From assembly GCA_001896885.1 (NCBI GenBank), contig MKRJ01000014.1:337031-401030 (forward strand): a stretch of 64,000 nucleotides of DNA, written 5' to 3'. The DNA is from Rhizobiales bacterium 65-79 (GTDB lineage: Bacteria; Pseudomonadota; Alphaproteobacteria; Rhizobiales; Rhizobiaceae). A program made the position numbers and the translations under genes. The first letter of the stretch is position 1. Every line of letters begins with the position of its first letter. The notes under the pieces are model-generated. The model was not told the origin of the DNA and did not search any database. It saw nothing but the letters and a program-made list of their open reading frames with translations. This document shows positions 10,440 to 19,002 of the stretch, piece after piece.

Positions 10440-10453
10440 TACTGCCTACTGCC
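10440..10453. repeat. Tandem heptamer TACTGCC x2, right flank of S23 cassette
   Basis: Two exact copies of TACTGCC immediately upstream of the start codon of the four-helix-bundle gene. They are the reverse complement of GGCAGTA and so mirror the CGGCAGT/CGGCAAT heptamers at 10018-10045. A looser further copy (GATCTGCC) follows before the nuoC stop. Confidence 0.75.
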
Positions 10454-10471
10454 GAACGCCGATCTGCCGCA

Positions 10472-11074
10472 TCACTGCTTCGCCTTTTCGTCGCCGGGGA
10501 GCACATAGTCAGTCCCCTCCCATGGGCTCAAAAAGTCGAAATTCCTGAACTCCTGCTTCAGTTCGACGGGCTCGTAGATCACCCGCTTGACCTCGTCATC
10601 GTAACGCACCTCTACGAAGCCGGTGAGCGGGAAATCCTTCCTGAGCGGATGCCCCTCGAAGCCGTAGTCGGTCAGGATGCGGCGAAGATCCGGATGCCCG
10701 GTGAAGAGCACGCCGTAGAGATCATAGACCTCACGCTCGAACCAGACGGCGCCCGGATAGACCGCCGTCGCCGACGGGATCGGCGTCTCCTCGTCGGCCT
10801 GCACCTTGACGCGGACGCGCATGTTCTTCTTCGGCGACAGCAGGTGATAGACGACGTCGAAGCGCTCCTCGCGCTCCGGATAGTCGGCGCCCGAGATGTC
10901 GATGAAGGAGACAAAGCGGCATTCCGGATCGTCGCGGAGGAATTTCAGCACCTCGACGATATCGTTCTTCGGGACCGTCACGGTCAGTTCGCCATAGGCC
11001 AGCACCGAAGAAGAGATGCGGTCGCCGAGCCCCTCCTTCAGGCGGATATCAAGGGCGCCCAGAACGTCGCTCAT
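10472..11074 (-). CDS. nuoC: NADH-quinone oxidoreductase subunit C
   Basis: The 30-kDa peripheral subunit of complex I (200 aa, standard for a separate NuoC). The signature [24 protein letters not shown] stretch is seen as [20 protein letters not shown], followed by [15 protein letters not shown]. The C-terminus [20 protein letters not shown] is typical of alphaproteobacteria. It is 9 bases downstream of nuoB. Its 3' end now abuts the inserted four-helix-bundle gene rather than nuoD, so the nuoC-nuoD junction is stretched to nearly 470 bases. Confidence 0.97.
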   Translation of the reverse strand: MSDVLGALDIRLKEGLGDRISSSVLAYGELTVTVPKNDIVEVLKFLRDDPECRFVSFIDISGADYPEREERFDVVYHLLSPKKNMRVRVKVQADEETPIPSATAVYPGAVWFEREVYDLYGVLFTGHPDLRRILTDYGFEGHPLRKDFPLTGFVEVRYDDEVKRVIYEPVELKQEFRNFDFLSPWEGTDYVLPGDEKAKQ

Positions 11075-11083
11075 ATGATCTCC

Positions 11084-11665
11084 TCAACGCTCGATCGTGC
11101 CGGTGCGGCGGATCTTCTTCTGCAGCAGAAGAATGCCATAGAGCAGCGCCTCCGCCGTCGGCGGGCAACCGGGCACGTAGATGTCGACCGGCACGACGCG
11201 GTCGCAGCCGCGCACCACCGAATAGGAATAGTGATAATAGCCGCCGCCATTGGCGCACGAGCCCATCGAGATGACGTAGCGCGGCTCCGGCATCTGGTCA
11301 TAGACCTTGCGCAGCGCCGGCGCCATCTTGTTGCATAGCGTGCCTGCCACGATCATCACGTCCGACTGGCGCGGAGATGCGCGAGGGGCGACGCCAAACC
11401 TCTCCGAGTCATAGCGCGGCATCGAGGTCTGGATCATCTCGACGGCGCAGCAGGCGAGCCCGAAGGTCATGAACATCAGCGAGCCTGAACGCGCCCATGT
11501 GATCAGCGCCTGCGAGGAGGTGACGAGAAAGCCCTTGTCGGCGAGTTCATTGTTGATCTCGCCGTAAAACGGATCTTTCGCGCCGACCGGCTTGCCGGTG
11601 GCAGGGTCCAGAATACCCTTCGGCCTAGGCGCTACGAGGGTGGCGGAATTGTCGCTCAATCCCAT
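11084..11665 (-). CDS. nuoB: NADH-quinone oxidoreductase subunit B
   Basis: Subunit carrying cluster N2, the last Fe-S centre before quinone (193 aa). The N2 ligands are C72 and C73 ([10 protein letters not shown]), C137 ([20 protein letters not shown]) and C167 ([14 protein letters not shown]). I chose the ATG at 11665, giving [11 protein letters not shown]; the open frame continues upstream only through nuoA in another register. The start overlaps the nuoA 3' end by 10 bases, so translation is probably coupled. Confidence 0.98.
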   Translation of the reverse strand: MGLSDNSATLVAPRPKGILDPATGKPVGAKDPFYGEINNELADKGFLVTSSQALITWARSGSLMFMTFGLACCAVEMIQTSMPRYDSERFGVAPRASPRQSDVMIVAGTLCNKMAPALRKVYDQMPEPRYVISMGSCANGGGYYHYSYSVVRGCDRVVPVDIYVPGCPPTAEALLYGILLLQKKIRRTGTIER

Positions 11666-12021
11666 TCCAGCGCTCCTTTTTTCCATTCGTAGATAAAGCC
11701 GATCGTCAGCACCGCAAGAAACACCATCATCGACCAGAAGCCGAGCCAGCCGATCCTGGAGAACGACACCGCCCAGGGAAACAGGAAGGCGACTTCGAGG
11801 TCGAAGATGATGAAGAGGATCGACACCAGGTAGAAGCGGATGTCGAACTTCATGCGCGCGTCGTCGAAGGCATCGAAGCCGCATTCGTACGCCGAAAGCT
11901 TCTCCGGATCGGGATTGCGGTAGGCGATGATGAAGGGCGAGGTGATCAGCGCCAGTCCCACCACCAGCGCGACCGCTATGAAGATGACGACGGGCAGATA
12001 TGAACCGATGAGTTCGTTCAT
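11656..12021 (-). CDS. nuoA: NADH-quinone oxidoreductase subunit A
   Basis: First gene of the nuo operon; membrane subunit (121 aa) with three predicted helices. The conserved loop [20 protein letters not shown] and the following [20 protein letters not shown] are diagnostic. The ATG at 12021 ([10 protein letters not shown]) is chosen over an upstream in-frame ATG at 12075, which adds an Arg/Ala-rich peptide absent from the family. The operon promoter must lie in the 345-base gap shared with ku. Confidence 0.97.
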   Translation of the reverse strand: MNELIGSYLPVVIFIAVALVVGLALITSPFIIAYRNPDPEKLSAYECGFDAFDDARMKFDIRFYLVSILFIIFDLEVAFLFPWAVSFSRIGWLGFWSMMVFLAVLTIGFIYEWKKGALEWD

Positions 12022-12366
12022 GGTCGACTTTCCATTGCCTGCCGCGCGGGCTCGGGGAGAGTCGCGCGCCGCCATACCAGGCGGCGTGACGGGTGCGGCA
12101 ATGCCTGTGTTGCAACGCGGCGAGGGTTAGCGCACGAGGCGGGACGGCGCAAGTAAAAGCTTGGTCGAATCGGGGCGACAAATGACCCCTCATGTCGCGG
12201 TCGCCGGACCTCCGGGCAAGGCGGCGCGGGCCTCGACCGGCGGCTCCGGAACTCCCGGCCGGATCTCGCGTTGTGCGGCATGTCTTCGGTTTCTCTTGGA
12301 AATCCGCGCGGAACGGCCGATGCTGGCAGGATCGACGGTCTTCCGTCTCCCCTGAAGGAGCGATGA
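12022..12366. other. Divergent intergenic region between nuoA and ku
   Basis: A 345-base stretch with no credible gene. It must hold the leftward nuo promoter, which I cannot place confidently; a weak TTGTCG/TTTTAC pair with 17-base spacing reads leftward around 12160-12190. It also holds the rightward ku promoter, listed separately at 12248-12272. Confidence 0.6.
12248..12272 (+). promoter_or_regulatory. EcfG/RpoE2-type general-stress promoter for ku-ligD
   Basis: GGAAC at 12248-12252 and CGTT at 12269-12272 with a 16-base spacer match the alphaproteobacterial EcfG consensus GGAAC-N16/17-CGTT exactly. The ku ATG is 95 bases downstream. In Sinorhizobium meliloti a ku/ligD pair is reported to be under the general stress sigma factor RpoE2, which fits this placement. 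Confidence 0.7.
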
Positions 12367-13236
12367 ATGGCGCCGCGTCCTGCGTGGAAAGGCTATCTGA
12401 AACTCTCGTTGGTAACTTGCGCGGTGGAACTCACCAACGCCACCACGCAAAGCGAGAAGGTGCGCTTCCACGTCATCAACCGGGCCACCGGCAACATGGT
12501 GAAGCGGCAATATGTCGATTCCGTCACCGGCAAGCCGATCAGGGACGAGGACGAGGTCAAGGGCTACGAGACCGGCGCCGACGAATATCTCCTCATAGAA
12601 GAGGACGAGATCGAGGCGGTCGAGATCGAATCCTCGCATACGCTCAATCTCGAAGGGTTCGTCTCCAAGTCCGATATCGATCAGGTCTATCTCGATTCCC
12701 CCTACTACATGACGCCGGCCGACGAAGTCTCCGAAGAGGCCTTCGCGGTCATCCGCGACGCCATGGCGGACAAGAAGGTGTCGGGCCTGGCGCGCATCGT
12801 TCTCTACCGTCGCGAGCGGCCGGTCGTCATCGAGCCGCTCGAGGAGGGCATGCTGCTCACCACGCTTCGCTACGACAAGACCGTGCGCCGGGCCGACGAC
12901 GTTTTCGACGATGTGAAGGACGTCAGGATCGACAAGGACTCGGTCGAGCTTGCCTGCGGCATCATCGATCGCAGGAAGATGAAATTCGATCCCTCGAAAT
13001 TCGAAGACAAATATGAGGACGCGCTAATGGATCTCATCGAGGCCAAGAAGAAGGGCAAAAAGCCGCCGACCGCCAAGCCCGCGGCGGCGCAGCCTTCCAA
13101 CGTGGTCAATCTCTTCGATGCGCTGAAGAAGAGTCTGGCCGATGAAGGCGGGGGCAAGGACGGCTCCGGCAAGGCTTCACCCGGCAAGCGCGGGAAATCC
13201 TCCTCTCGCTCCGACAAAAAACATAAATCGGCGTAA
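12367..13236 (+). CDS. ku: Non-homologous end-joining protein Ku
   Basis: Bacterial Ku (289 aa) is a homodimeric ring that binds double-strand DNA ends and recruits LigD. The Ku core starts at [20 protein letters not shown] and includes [20 protein letters not shown] and [20 protein letters not shown]. Residues about 235-289 form a Lys/Ser/Ala-rich low-complexity tail ending KHKSA, typical of DNA-threading tails in bacterial Ku. The ATG follows a GAAGGAGCG Shine-Dalgarno. It is 6 bases upstream of ligD, so the two form an operon. An EcfG-type promoter precedes it. Confidence 0.97.
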   Translation: MAPRPAWKGYLKLSLVTCAVELTNATTQSEKVRFHVINRATGNMVKRQYVDSVTGKPIRDEDEVKGYETGADEYLLIEEDEIEAVEIESSHTLNLEGFVSKSDIDQVYLDSPYYMTPADEVSEEAFAVIRDAMADKKVSGLARIVLYRRERPVVIEPLEEGMLLTTLRYDKTVRRADDVFDDVKDVRIDKDSVELACGIIDRRKMKFDPSKFEDKYEDALMDLIEAKKKGKKPPTAKPAAAQPSNVVNLFDALKKSLADEGGGKDGSGKASPGKRGKSSSRSDKKHKSA

Positions 13237-13242
13237 TCGACG

Positions 13243-15777
13243 ATGGCCGGGCTGCAGGAATACCAGCGCAAGCGCGACTTCCGGAAGACGGCGGAACCCT
13301 CCGGCAAGGGTAAACCGCGCAAATCGAAAAGCGCTGGCGGTCTTTACGTGATCCAGAAGCACGCGGCCACCCGCCTGCACTACGATTTCCGCCTGGAGCA
13401 TGACGGCGTCCTGTGGAGCTGGGCGGTGACGCGCGGCCCGAGCCTCGACCCGTCAGAAAGACGGCTGGCGGTGCATGTCGAGGATCATCCGCTCGACTAC
13501 GGCGATTTCGAAGGGACCATCCCCAAGGGCGAATACGGCGGCGGCTCCGTCATCGTCTGGGACAATGGCGAATGGATTCCCGACGGCGATCCCGAAGCCG
13601 GGATGAAGAAAGGCCACATCGACTTCGAGCTGAAGGGAAACAAGCTCAACGGCCGCTGGCATCTCGTCAGGCTGAAGCCGCGGCGCGGCGAGAAGCGCGA
13701 CAATTGGCTGCTCATAAAGTCGGACGACGCGGCGGCGCGGCGGAGCGGCGATATCCTCGAGGAGGCGCCGCAATCGGTGAAGTCCGGGCTGACGATCGAC
13801 GAGATCGGCCAGGACGGAAAGGCGGACGTCTGGCATTCCAACAAGCCGGCCGCCGGGAAAAGCTCCATGCCGAAAAGCCGGGCAAAAAAACCCGTCCGGG
13901 CCGGCAAGCAGGCCGCCATGCCCGATTTCGTGCCGCCATGCCTGGCCACCCTGCAAACCACGCCGCCGGCCGGCGGCGAATGGCTGCACGAGGTGAAATT
14001 CGACGGCTACCGCACCCAGGCACATATCGCCGATGGCAAGGTCAGCCTTCTCACCCGCAAGGGCCTCGACTGGACCGACCGCTTCGGCAAGGAGATCGCC
14101 GGGGCACTGGCCGGACTCGAATGCGACGACGCCATCCTCGACGGCGAGATCGTCGTTCTCGCCGACAACGGCGTCAGTTCCTTCTCCGCGCTGCAGGCGG
14201 CGCTCTCGGACGGCCATACCGACAAGCTCATCTACTATGTGTTCGACCTGCTTTATCTCGACGGCGAAGATGTTTCCGCCGAGCCGCTCGCCGACCGCAA
14301 GGAGCGGCTGCGCGAACTGCTGAAGCCTCTCGGCGAAAACGGCCCGGTGCGTTACAGCGAGCACTTTTCCGAGCCCGGCAAGACCATGCTGACACATGCC
14401 TGCCGCATGGGGCTCGAAGGGGTCGTCTCGAAGCGCGCCGACGCGGCCTATCACTCCGGCCGCGGGCACGACTGGATCAAGTCGAAATGCACCCAGAGGC
14501 AGGAATTCGTCATTGCCGGCTACCTGCCGTCGGACAAGACAGGGCGCGGCCTGCGCTCGCTGATCGTCGGCTACAATGAAGGCGGCGAGCTGAAGACAGC
14601 CGGCCATGTCGGCACCGGATTCACGGCGAAATCGGGAGCCGACCTCAAGGAAAAACTCGACCGGCTGAAGCGCAAGACCTCCCCGCTCACCGGCACGGGC
14701 TCGAAGGAGAAAGGCGCAGTCTGGGTCGAGCCGGAACTCGTCGCCGAAATCGAGTTCCGCTCATGGACCGGCGATCATATATTGCGCCATGCTTCCTTCC
14801 AGGGATTGCGCGAGGACAAGCCGGCCGGAGACGTGGTCGCGGAGGAACCGGAAGACACTGGCGCCTCCAGGCAGAGCGCTGCAAAGCCGGGCAGATCCGA
14901 CGGCGGGATGCTGGCGAAACGGGGAGCCGCGAAGGGCGTGACGCTGACCCACCCCGACAAGCTCCTGTGGCCGGAAGCCGGCATCACCAAGCAGGACCTG
15001 CTCGACTACTACGAGGAGGTCTGGCCGCTGATGGAACAGTTCGTCGTCAGGCGGCCGCTGGCGCTGGTCAGGGCGCCGGACGGCGTCGGCGGTCCGCGCT
15101 TCTTCCAGAAGCATGCCTCGCCCGGCATGCATGAGAAAATCCTGCGCATGGCGGACCCCAAGGATGGGGAAGAACTGCTCTATATCGAGGATTTCGACGG
15201 GCTGGCGGCGCTCGTCCAGAACGGCGTGGTCGAGATCCACATCTGGGGCTCGACGATCGACCAGATCGAGAAGCCGGACCAGATCATCTTCGACCTCGAT
15301 CCCGACGAGGGCCTCGATGTCGCCGACATACGCAAGGCAACGCTCGACGTCCACGCCAGGCTCGACGACCTCGGCATGCCGAGCCTCGTCAAGACCTCCG
15401 GTGGCAAGGGTTTCCACGTTGCGGTGCCGCTGAAGCCGAACGCCGACTGGGACCGCGTGAAGGGCTTCGCGCATGATTTTGCCCGGGCGATGGAACAGGA
15501 CTCGCCCGACCGCTACACCTCCACCCTTTCCAAGAAGGCCCGCGCCGGCCGCATCTTCATCGACTATCTGAGGAACGGGCGCGGCGCGACAACGGTGGTT
15601 CCCTATTCGTCGCGCGGCAAGCCGAACGCGACCGTCTCCATGCCGATCGACTGGAAGGCGCTGGATGGCACGGTCGGGCCGGCCGACTATACGATCGGCG
15701 ACGGCAAGGGTCGCGCCAAGGTCGAAAAGGCCGACACGTGGCGCGATTTCTTCAAGGAGGGCTACAGGCTGAAGTGA
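13243..15777 (+). CDS. ligD: Multifunctional DNA ligase D (phosphoesterase-ligase-polymerase)
   Basis: NHEJ repair enzyme (844 aa) with three domains. Residues 1-200 are the 3'-phosphoesterase, with H40, H46 and D48 in the motif HAATRLHYDFRLEHDG and later GDFEGTIPKGEYGGGSV. Residues about 230-530 are the ATP-dependent ligase, with nucleotidyl-accepting K252 in EVKFDGYR and LDGEIVVL. Residues about 560-844 are the primase-like polymerase, with catalytic D684 and D686 in FDLDPDEG and SGGKGFHVAVPL. The order PE-LIG-POL is that of Pseudomonas and rhizobial LigD, unlike mycobacteria. It follows ku by 6 bases. Confidence 0.97.
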   Translation: MAGLQEYQRKRDFRKTAEPSGKGKPRKSKSAGGLYVIQKHAATRLHYDFRLEHDGVLWSWAVTRGPSLDPSERRLAVHVEDHPLDYGDFEGTIPKGEYGGGSVIVWDNGEWIPDGDPEAGMKKGHIDFELKGNKLNGRWHLVRLKPRRGEKRDNWLLIKSDDAAARRSGDILEEAPQSVKSGLTIDEIGQDGKADVWHSNKPAAGKSSMPKSRAKKPVRAGKQAAMPDFVPPCLATLQTTPPAGGEWLHEVKFDGYRTQAHIADGKVSLLTRKGLDWTDRFGKEIAGALAGLECDDAILDGEIVVLADNGVSSFSALQAALSDGHTDKLIYYVFDLLYLDGEDVSAEPLADRKERLRELLKPLGENGPVRYSEHFSEPGKTMLTHACRMGLEGVVSKRADAAYHSGRGHDWIKSKCTQRQEFVIAGYLPSDKTGRGLRSLIVGYNEGGELKTAGHVGTGFTAKSGADLKEKLDRLKRKTSPLTGTGSKEKGAVWVEPELVAEIEFRSWTGDHILRHASFQGLREDKPAGDVVAEEPEDTGASRQSAAKPGRSDGGMLAKRGAAKGVTLTHPDKLLWPEAGITKQDLLDYYEEVWPLMEQFVVRRPLALVRAPDGVGGPRFFQKHASPGMHEKILRMADPKDGEELLYIEDFDGLAALVQNGVVEIHIWGSTIDQIEKPDQIIFDLDPDEGLDVADIRKATLDVHARLDDLGMPSLVKTSGGKGFHVAVPLKPNADWDRVKGFAHDFARAMEQDSPDRYTSTLSKKARAGRIFIDYLRNGRGATTVVPYSSRGKPNATVSMPIDWKALDGTVGPADYTIGDGKGRAKVEKADTWRDFFKEGYRLK

Positions 15778-16077
15778 GCCGAGGGGCGCAAATCCGGGCC
15801 TTCCCGGGCCCTGCTTGGGCCTTCGAAAAAAATTCAGGAAAAGTTAACACGGCTCGGAACCTATCCGCAGCCGGGACGTTATGCAGCAGGACGATGGCGG
15901 ACGGTTCCCCCCCCAAAAGACCTTGCCCGCCCTGGCAACCGTCATCGTCCCCCCTTTCTTTCCATCGAAATCGCATCATCTGCTTCCCGGCATTCGCGCT
16001 TGCAACCGGGCCGTTCCTTGCATAGCAGTTCCGGCGATGCGAAAGGCTTCGGGCCGGTGCAGGCAGGAGAGCAAAGA
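15778..16077 (+). other. Intergenic region between ligD and the alpha/beta hydrolase
   Basis: 300 bases without a credible gene. It contains GC-rich hairpins just after the ligD stop (15795-15820), an EcfG-type promoter (15856-15880), and a run of eight C near 15909 inside the long leader of the hydrolase gene. Confidence 0.6.
15856..15880 (+). promoter_or_regulatory. EcfG/RpoE2-type general-stress promoter
   Basis: GGAAC at 15856-15860, a 16-base spacer and CGTT at 15877-15880: an exact match to the EcfG consensus. It reads toward the alpha/beta hydrolase at 16078, leaving an untranslated leader of about 190 bases. A small ORF beginning at 15881 would start at the promoter itself and is not believed. 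Confidence 0.65.
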
Positions 16078-16875
16078 ATGGCGAGCAAAAGCGGCGCGGT
16101 CGAAGGAACGGTGTTCAAGGCGAACGGCCTGGAATGGGACGTCATCGACACCGGAATGCCCTCCCCCGACGCGCCGACGCTGGTGCTGCTGCCCGGCACG
16201 CTCGGAACCGCCAGCATCTTCCGAGCCCAGATCGACGGGCTGCGCGATATTGCCCGGGTGATCGCCCTCACCTACCCGGTGGAGCGCGATCTCGGACGTA
16301 TCGTCGACAGCCTCATCGCCCTCCTGGACGACCTCGGGGTCGACACGTTCCACGTGCTCGGATCGTCCCTGGGCGGCTTCACGGCGCAATGGCTCGCCGA
16401 CCGCGTTCCCGACCGCATCGAAACGCTGTTTATCGCCAATTCGCTGGTCGATCCGGTGCCTTCGCGCCGACGCATGCCGCCGCTCGAGACGATGGAAGCG
16501 ATGAACGGCGAGCAGCACAAGGAAGTCATCCTCAAATCGGTGGCCGGCTGGGACGAGCCGGAACCCGTCTTCGCCGATCTGAAGAAGACGCTCGCCCAGA
16601 ACGCCGAGGCCATTGGCGGCGAGGGCCTGAAGGCGCGCGTGCTGGCGCTCCAGAATTCGGAAGCCGTGCCGCCGCTGGCCGTCGCACCCGAACGCATCGT
16701 CATCATCGAATCCGACGACGACCCGCTGATCAGCGCGGACATCCGCCGGGCGGTGGAGGAGCGCTACCAGGGCGCGACGGTCAAGCGGTTCCGCACCGCC
16801 GGCCACTATCCCTATGTGACGCGGCCGGAAGAATACAACGCCATCATCCGCGAACGGCTTAAGGCCGCCGGCTGA
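16078..16875 (+). CDS. Alpha/beta-fold hydrolase
   Basis: A 265-aa hydrolase with the nucleophile elbow G95-S-S97-L-G99 (VLGSSLGGFTAQWLADRV), an oxyanion-type motif LLPGTLGTASIF at 37-48, an Asp-bearing loop (IIESDDDPLIS) and the catalytic His in TAGHYPYV. The arrangement resembles maspardin-like hydrolases more than esterases with a lid. The start at 16078 is supported by AGGAGAG seven bases upstream; an in-frame upstream ATG (16000) lacks one. The substrate is unknown. A perfect EcfG promoter lies about 200 bases upstream, suggesting general-stress induction. Confidence 0.85.
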   Translation: MASKSGAVEGTVFKANGLEWDVIDTGMPSPDAPTLVLLPGTLGTASIFRAQIDGLRDIARVIALTYPVERDLGRIVDSLIALLDDLGVDTFHVLGSSLGGFTAQWLADRVPDRIETLFIANSLVDPVPSRRRMPPLETMEAMNGEQHKEVILKSVAGWDEPEPVFADLKKTLAQNAEAIGGEGLKARVLALQNSEAVPPLAVAPERIVIIESDDDPLISADIRRAVEERYQGATVKRFRTAGHYPYVTRPEEYNAIIRERLKAAG

Positions 16876-16901
16876 ACTATCTCCGTGTCAGGAAATTTCG
16901 A

Positions 16902-17020
16902 GAAATTCATCAGGCCGAGGCGAAAACGGTGATCGGCGAGCGCCGGAGCGGAGCGTACTTGTAGTACGTGAGCACCGGAGCGCAGCCGAGCGCCGCTTGC
17001 AGACCGGCCTCATGAATTTC
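16902..17020. repeat. Intergenic palindromic element with nested repeats
   Basis: Outer arms 16902-16917 and 17005-17020 are inverted repeats matching at 15 of 16 positions. The right arm ends on the last base of the ABC permease stop codon. Inside is the short palindrome CGTACT-TGT-AGTACG, flanked by related GAGCGCCGGAGCGGAGC and GAGCACCGGAGCGCAGC segments. It lies between two convergent genes and may act as a terminator, but has the look of a dispersed rhizobial repeat. Confidence 0.7.
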
Positions 17021-18126
17021 TATCCTCGCGCCCACGGCATGAGCTTCCGCTGCAGCCACTGCAGCCCGTAGGTCAGGACGACGCCGAGGATCATGACCAC
17101 GACCAGCCCGGCATACATCTTCTCGGGGTTCAGCACTTCCCAATAGTAGAACGTCATGTAGCCGACGCCCTGCTTGGCGCGCAGGAACTCGACCGAGATG
17201 ATGACGATCAGCGCCGTGCCGAGCGCCAGCCTCAGCCCGGCGAAGATCACGGGCAGCGCCGCCGGTATGATGACGTGGCGGTAGAGCGACAGGCCGCGTG
17301 CGCCGTAGTTGCGCCCGGCCATGATGAAGACCGGGTCGATGTCGCGCACGCCCGCCATCGTGTTGATAGCCATGAGGAAGAAGACGGAAAGCGCCACCAC
17401 CGCGATCTTCGGGCCCTCGCCGAACGGGTCGGCGAACATCAGCATGACGATCGGGAAGATCGCGATCTTCGGCAGCACGTAGATGGCCGAAAGCGTCGTG
17501 TCGAGCATCAGCCGCACCGTCTGGTTGATGCCCATGATCACGCCGAGCAGGATGCCGGGGATGGCGCCGATGACGAAGCCCGCGGCAACACGCCCGAGCG
17601 TCGCCCAGACATGACTCTCGGCGAACAGGCTCCACACGCCCGCCCAGCCGTCGCTCTCGAATTTCGACGGGATCAGCCAGGGACGCCCGAGCAGGCTCGT
17701 TTCCGAAAAGCGGTCGAAATGGACCGTCACGTCCCACAATGCCCTGGCGATGCGTGTCGGCTGCGGGAACCAGAGCGGATTGAGGATGCCGGCGTCGACG
17801 ATCAGCTGCCAGGCAATGAGCGCCAGCACCGGAAAGCCGAAGGCGAGCGTCCGCTCATAGAGCTTGCGGCGCTTCGGCGGCACCACGCGCCCGATCCGCT
17901 CGGCGACGAGCACGATCAGCACGAAATCGCCGAACAGGGCCAGCCACCAGAACGGCGCCCAAAGCGCGGTCAAATAGAGGATGCCGTTCCAGACGAGGCA
18001 GATGCCGGCCAGCACTCCAAGCATCGCGGGCAGCACGAGCCCTTCCGCCCGCGTCCTTCCGGGCGGCACATCGTCCACCGCCGGCGCGTGGGCGGCTGCC
18101 GCCTTCGCTTCGACCGGCGCGGTCAC
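17020..18126 (-). CDS. ABC transporter permease (SsuC/TauC type) with extended N-terminus
   Basis: Inner-membrane permease of a nitrate/sulfonate/taurine-class importer. The C-terminal about 250 residues hold the usual six helices and the EAA-like cytoplasmic loop (AGRNYGARGLSLYRHVIIPA). The GTG at 18126 overlaps the ATPase stop (GTGA), giving 368 aa, roughly 100 more than typical SsuC. The extra N-terminal part has two additional hydrophobic segments (LVLPAMLGVLAGICLVWNGI and FWWLALFGDFVLIVLVAERI). Other family members also have such extensions. The substrate is not deducible. Confidence 0.9.
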   Translation of the reverse strand: MTAPVEAKAAAAHAPAVDDVPPGRTRAEGLVLPAMLGVLAGICLVWNGILYLTALWAPFWWLALFGDFVLIVLVAERIGRVVPPKRRKLYERTLAFGFPVLALIAWQLIVDAGILNPLWFPQPTRIARALWDVTVHFDRFSETSLLGRPWLIPSKFESDGWAGVWSLFAESHVWATLGRVAAGFVIGAIPGILLGVIMGINQTVRLMLDTTLSAIYVLPKIAIFPIVMLMFADPFGEGPKIAVVALSVFFLMAINTMAGVRDIDPVFIMAGRNYGARGLSLYRHVIIPAALPVIFAGLRLALGTALIVIISVEFLRAKQGVGYMTFYYWEVLNPEKMYAGLVVVMILGVVLTYGLQWLQRKLMPWARG

Positions 18127-18935
18127 GACTGCATCTCCATGGCCCTCGTCACCTCGCGTCCGAGCTGGTCCCAGATCGCGCCGCGCAGTTCGGCGAACGC
18201 CGCCGTGTTGAGGGTTTCGACCGTGCGCGGCCGCTCGATGCCGATGTGGAACGTGGCAAGCAGCCGGCCGGGATGCGCCGTCATCAGGATCACCCGGTCG
18301 CCGAGCAGGATCGCCTCGTCCAGGCTGTGGGTGATATAGACGACGGTCTTGCGGGTCTCCTCCCAGATGCGCAGCAGCTCGTCCTGGAGCACGATGCGCG
18401 TCTGCGCGTCGAGCGCGCCGAGCGGCTCGTCCATCAGGAGCACTTCCGGATCGTTCGCGAGTGCCCGGATGATGGAGACGCGCTGCTTCATGCCGCCGGA
18501 GATCTGGTGGGGGTAATAGCCGGCGAATTTCCGCAGGCCGACGCGCTCCAGCCAGTATTGCGCGACCTCGAGCCGCTCCGCCTTGCCGACGCCGCGCATC
18601 TGCAGCCCGAAGGCGACGTTCTCGATGACCGTCTTCCACGGGAAGACGGCATATTCTTGGAAGACGACGCTATTCAGTGGCTTTTTCGGATCGCTGCCCG
18701 GCCGGATATGGATGGTGCCGGAACTGTGGGTATCGAGCCCGGCGAGCATCCTGAGATAGGTCGACTTGCCGCAGCCGGACGGGCCGACGATGCAGACGAA
18801 CTCGCCGTCGGCGACATCGAGGCTGAAATCGTCGACCGCCACCATCGGGCCGGCCACGGTGTCGTAGAGCTTGGTGACGTTGCGCGTAACGATACGGGGC
18901 GCCGTTGCCGGCGCCCGCGCATTGGTTTCGGTCAT
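18123..18935 (-). CDS. ABC transporter ATP-binding protein (SsuB/TauB type)
   Basis: ATPase subunit of the importer (270 aa). Walker A is GPSGCGKST (51-59), the signature ISGGMKQRVSIIRAL, Walker B VLLMDEPLGALD, and the switch His follows in VVYITHSLDEA. The Q-loop stretch VVFQEYAVFPWKTVIENV is the TauB/SsuB pattern. The stop overlaps the permease start (GTGA) and the binding-protein gene ends 67 bases upstream, so the three are one transcription unit. Confidence 0.93.
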   Translation of the reverse strand: MTETNARAPATAPRIVTRNVTKLYDTVAGPMVAVDDFSLDVADGEFVCIVGPSGCGKSTYLRMLAGLDTHSSGTIHIRPGSDPKKPLNSVVFQEYAVFPWKTVIENVAFGLQMRGVGKAERLEVAQYWLERVGLRKFAGYYPHQISGGMKQRVSIIRALANDPEVLLMDEPLGALDAQTRIVLQDELLRIWEETRKTVVYITHSLDEAILLGDRVILMTAHPGRLLATFHIGIERPRTVETLNTAAFAELRGAIWDQLGREVTRAMEMQS

Positions 18936-19002
18936 GGGAACAGCCCCGGTCCTGCCGGAGAAGGATCCGGCGCCGCCCGGCCGGATCCTCTACCGAGCGC
19001 CA

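Noticed and set aside
12022..12193. Upstream extension of the nuoB frame
   Set aside because: Only the part from the ATG at 11665 matches NuoB; the rest runs through nuoA in another register.
15881..16261. 126-codon plus-strand ORF starting at the EcfG promoter near the C8 run
   Set aside because: Its start would lie at or before the predicted transcript start, and it overlaps the better-supported hydrolase gene.
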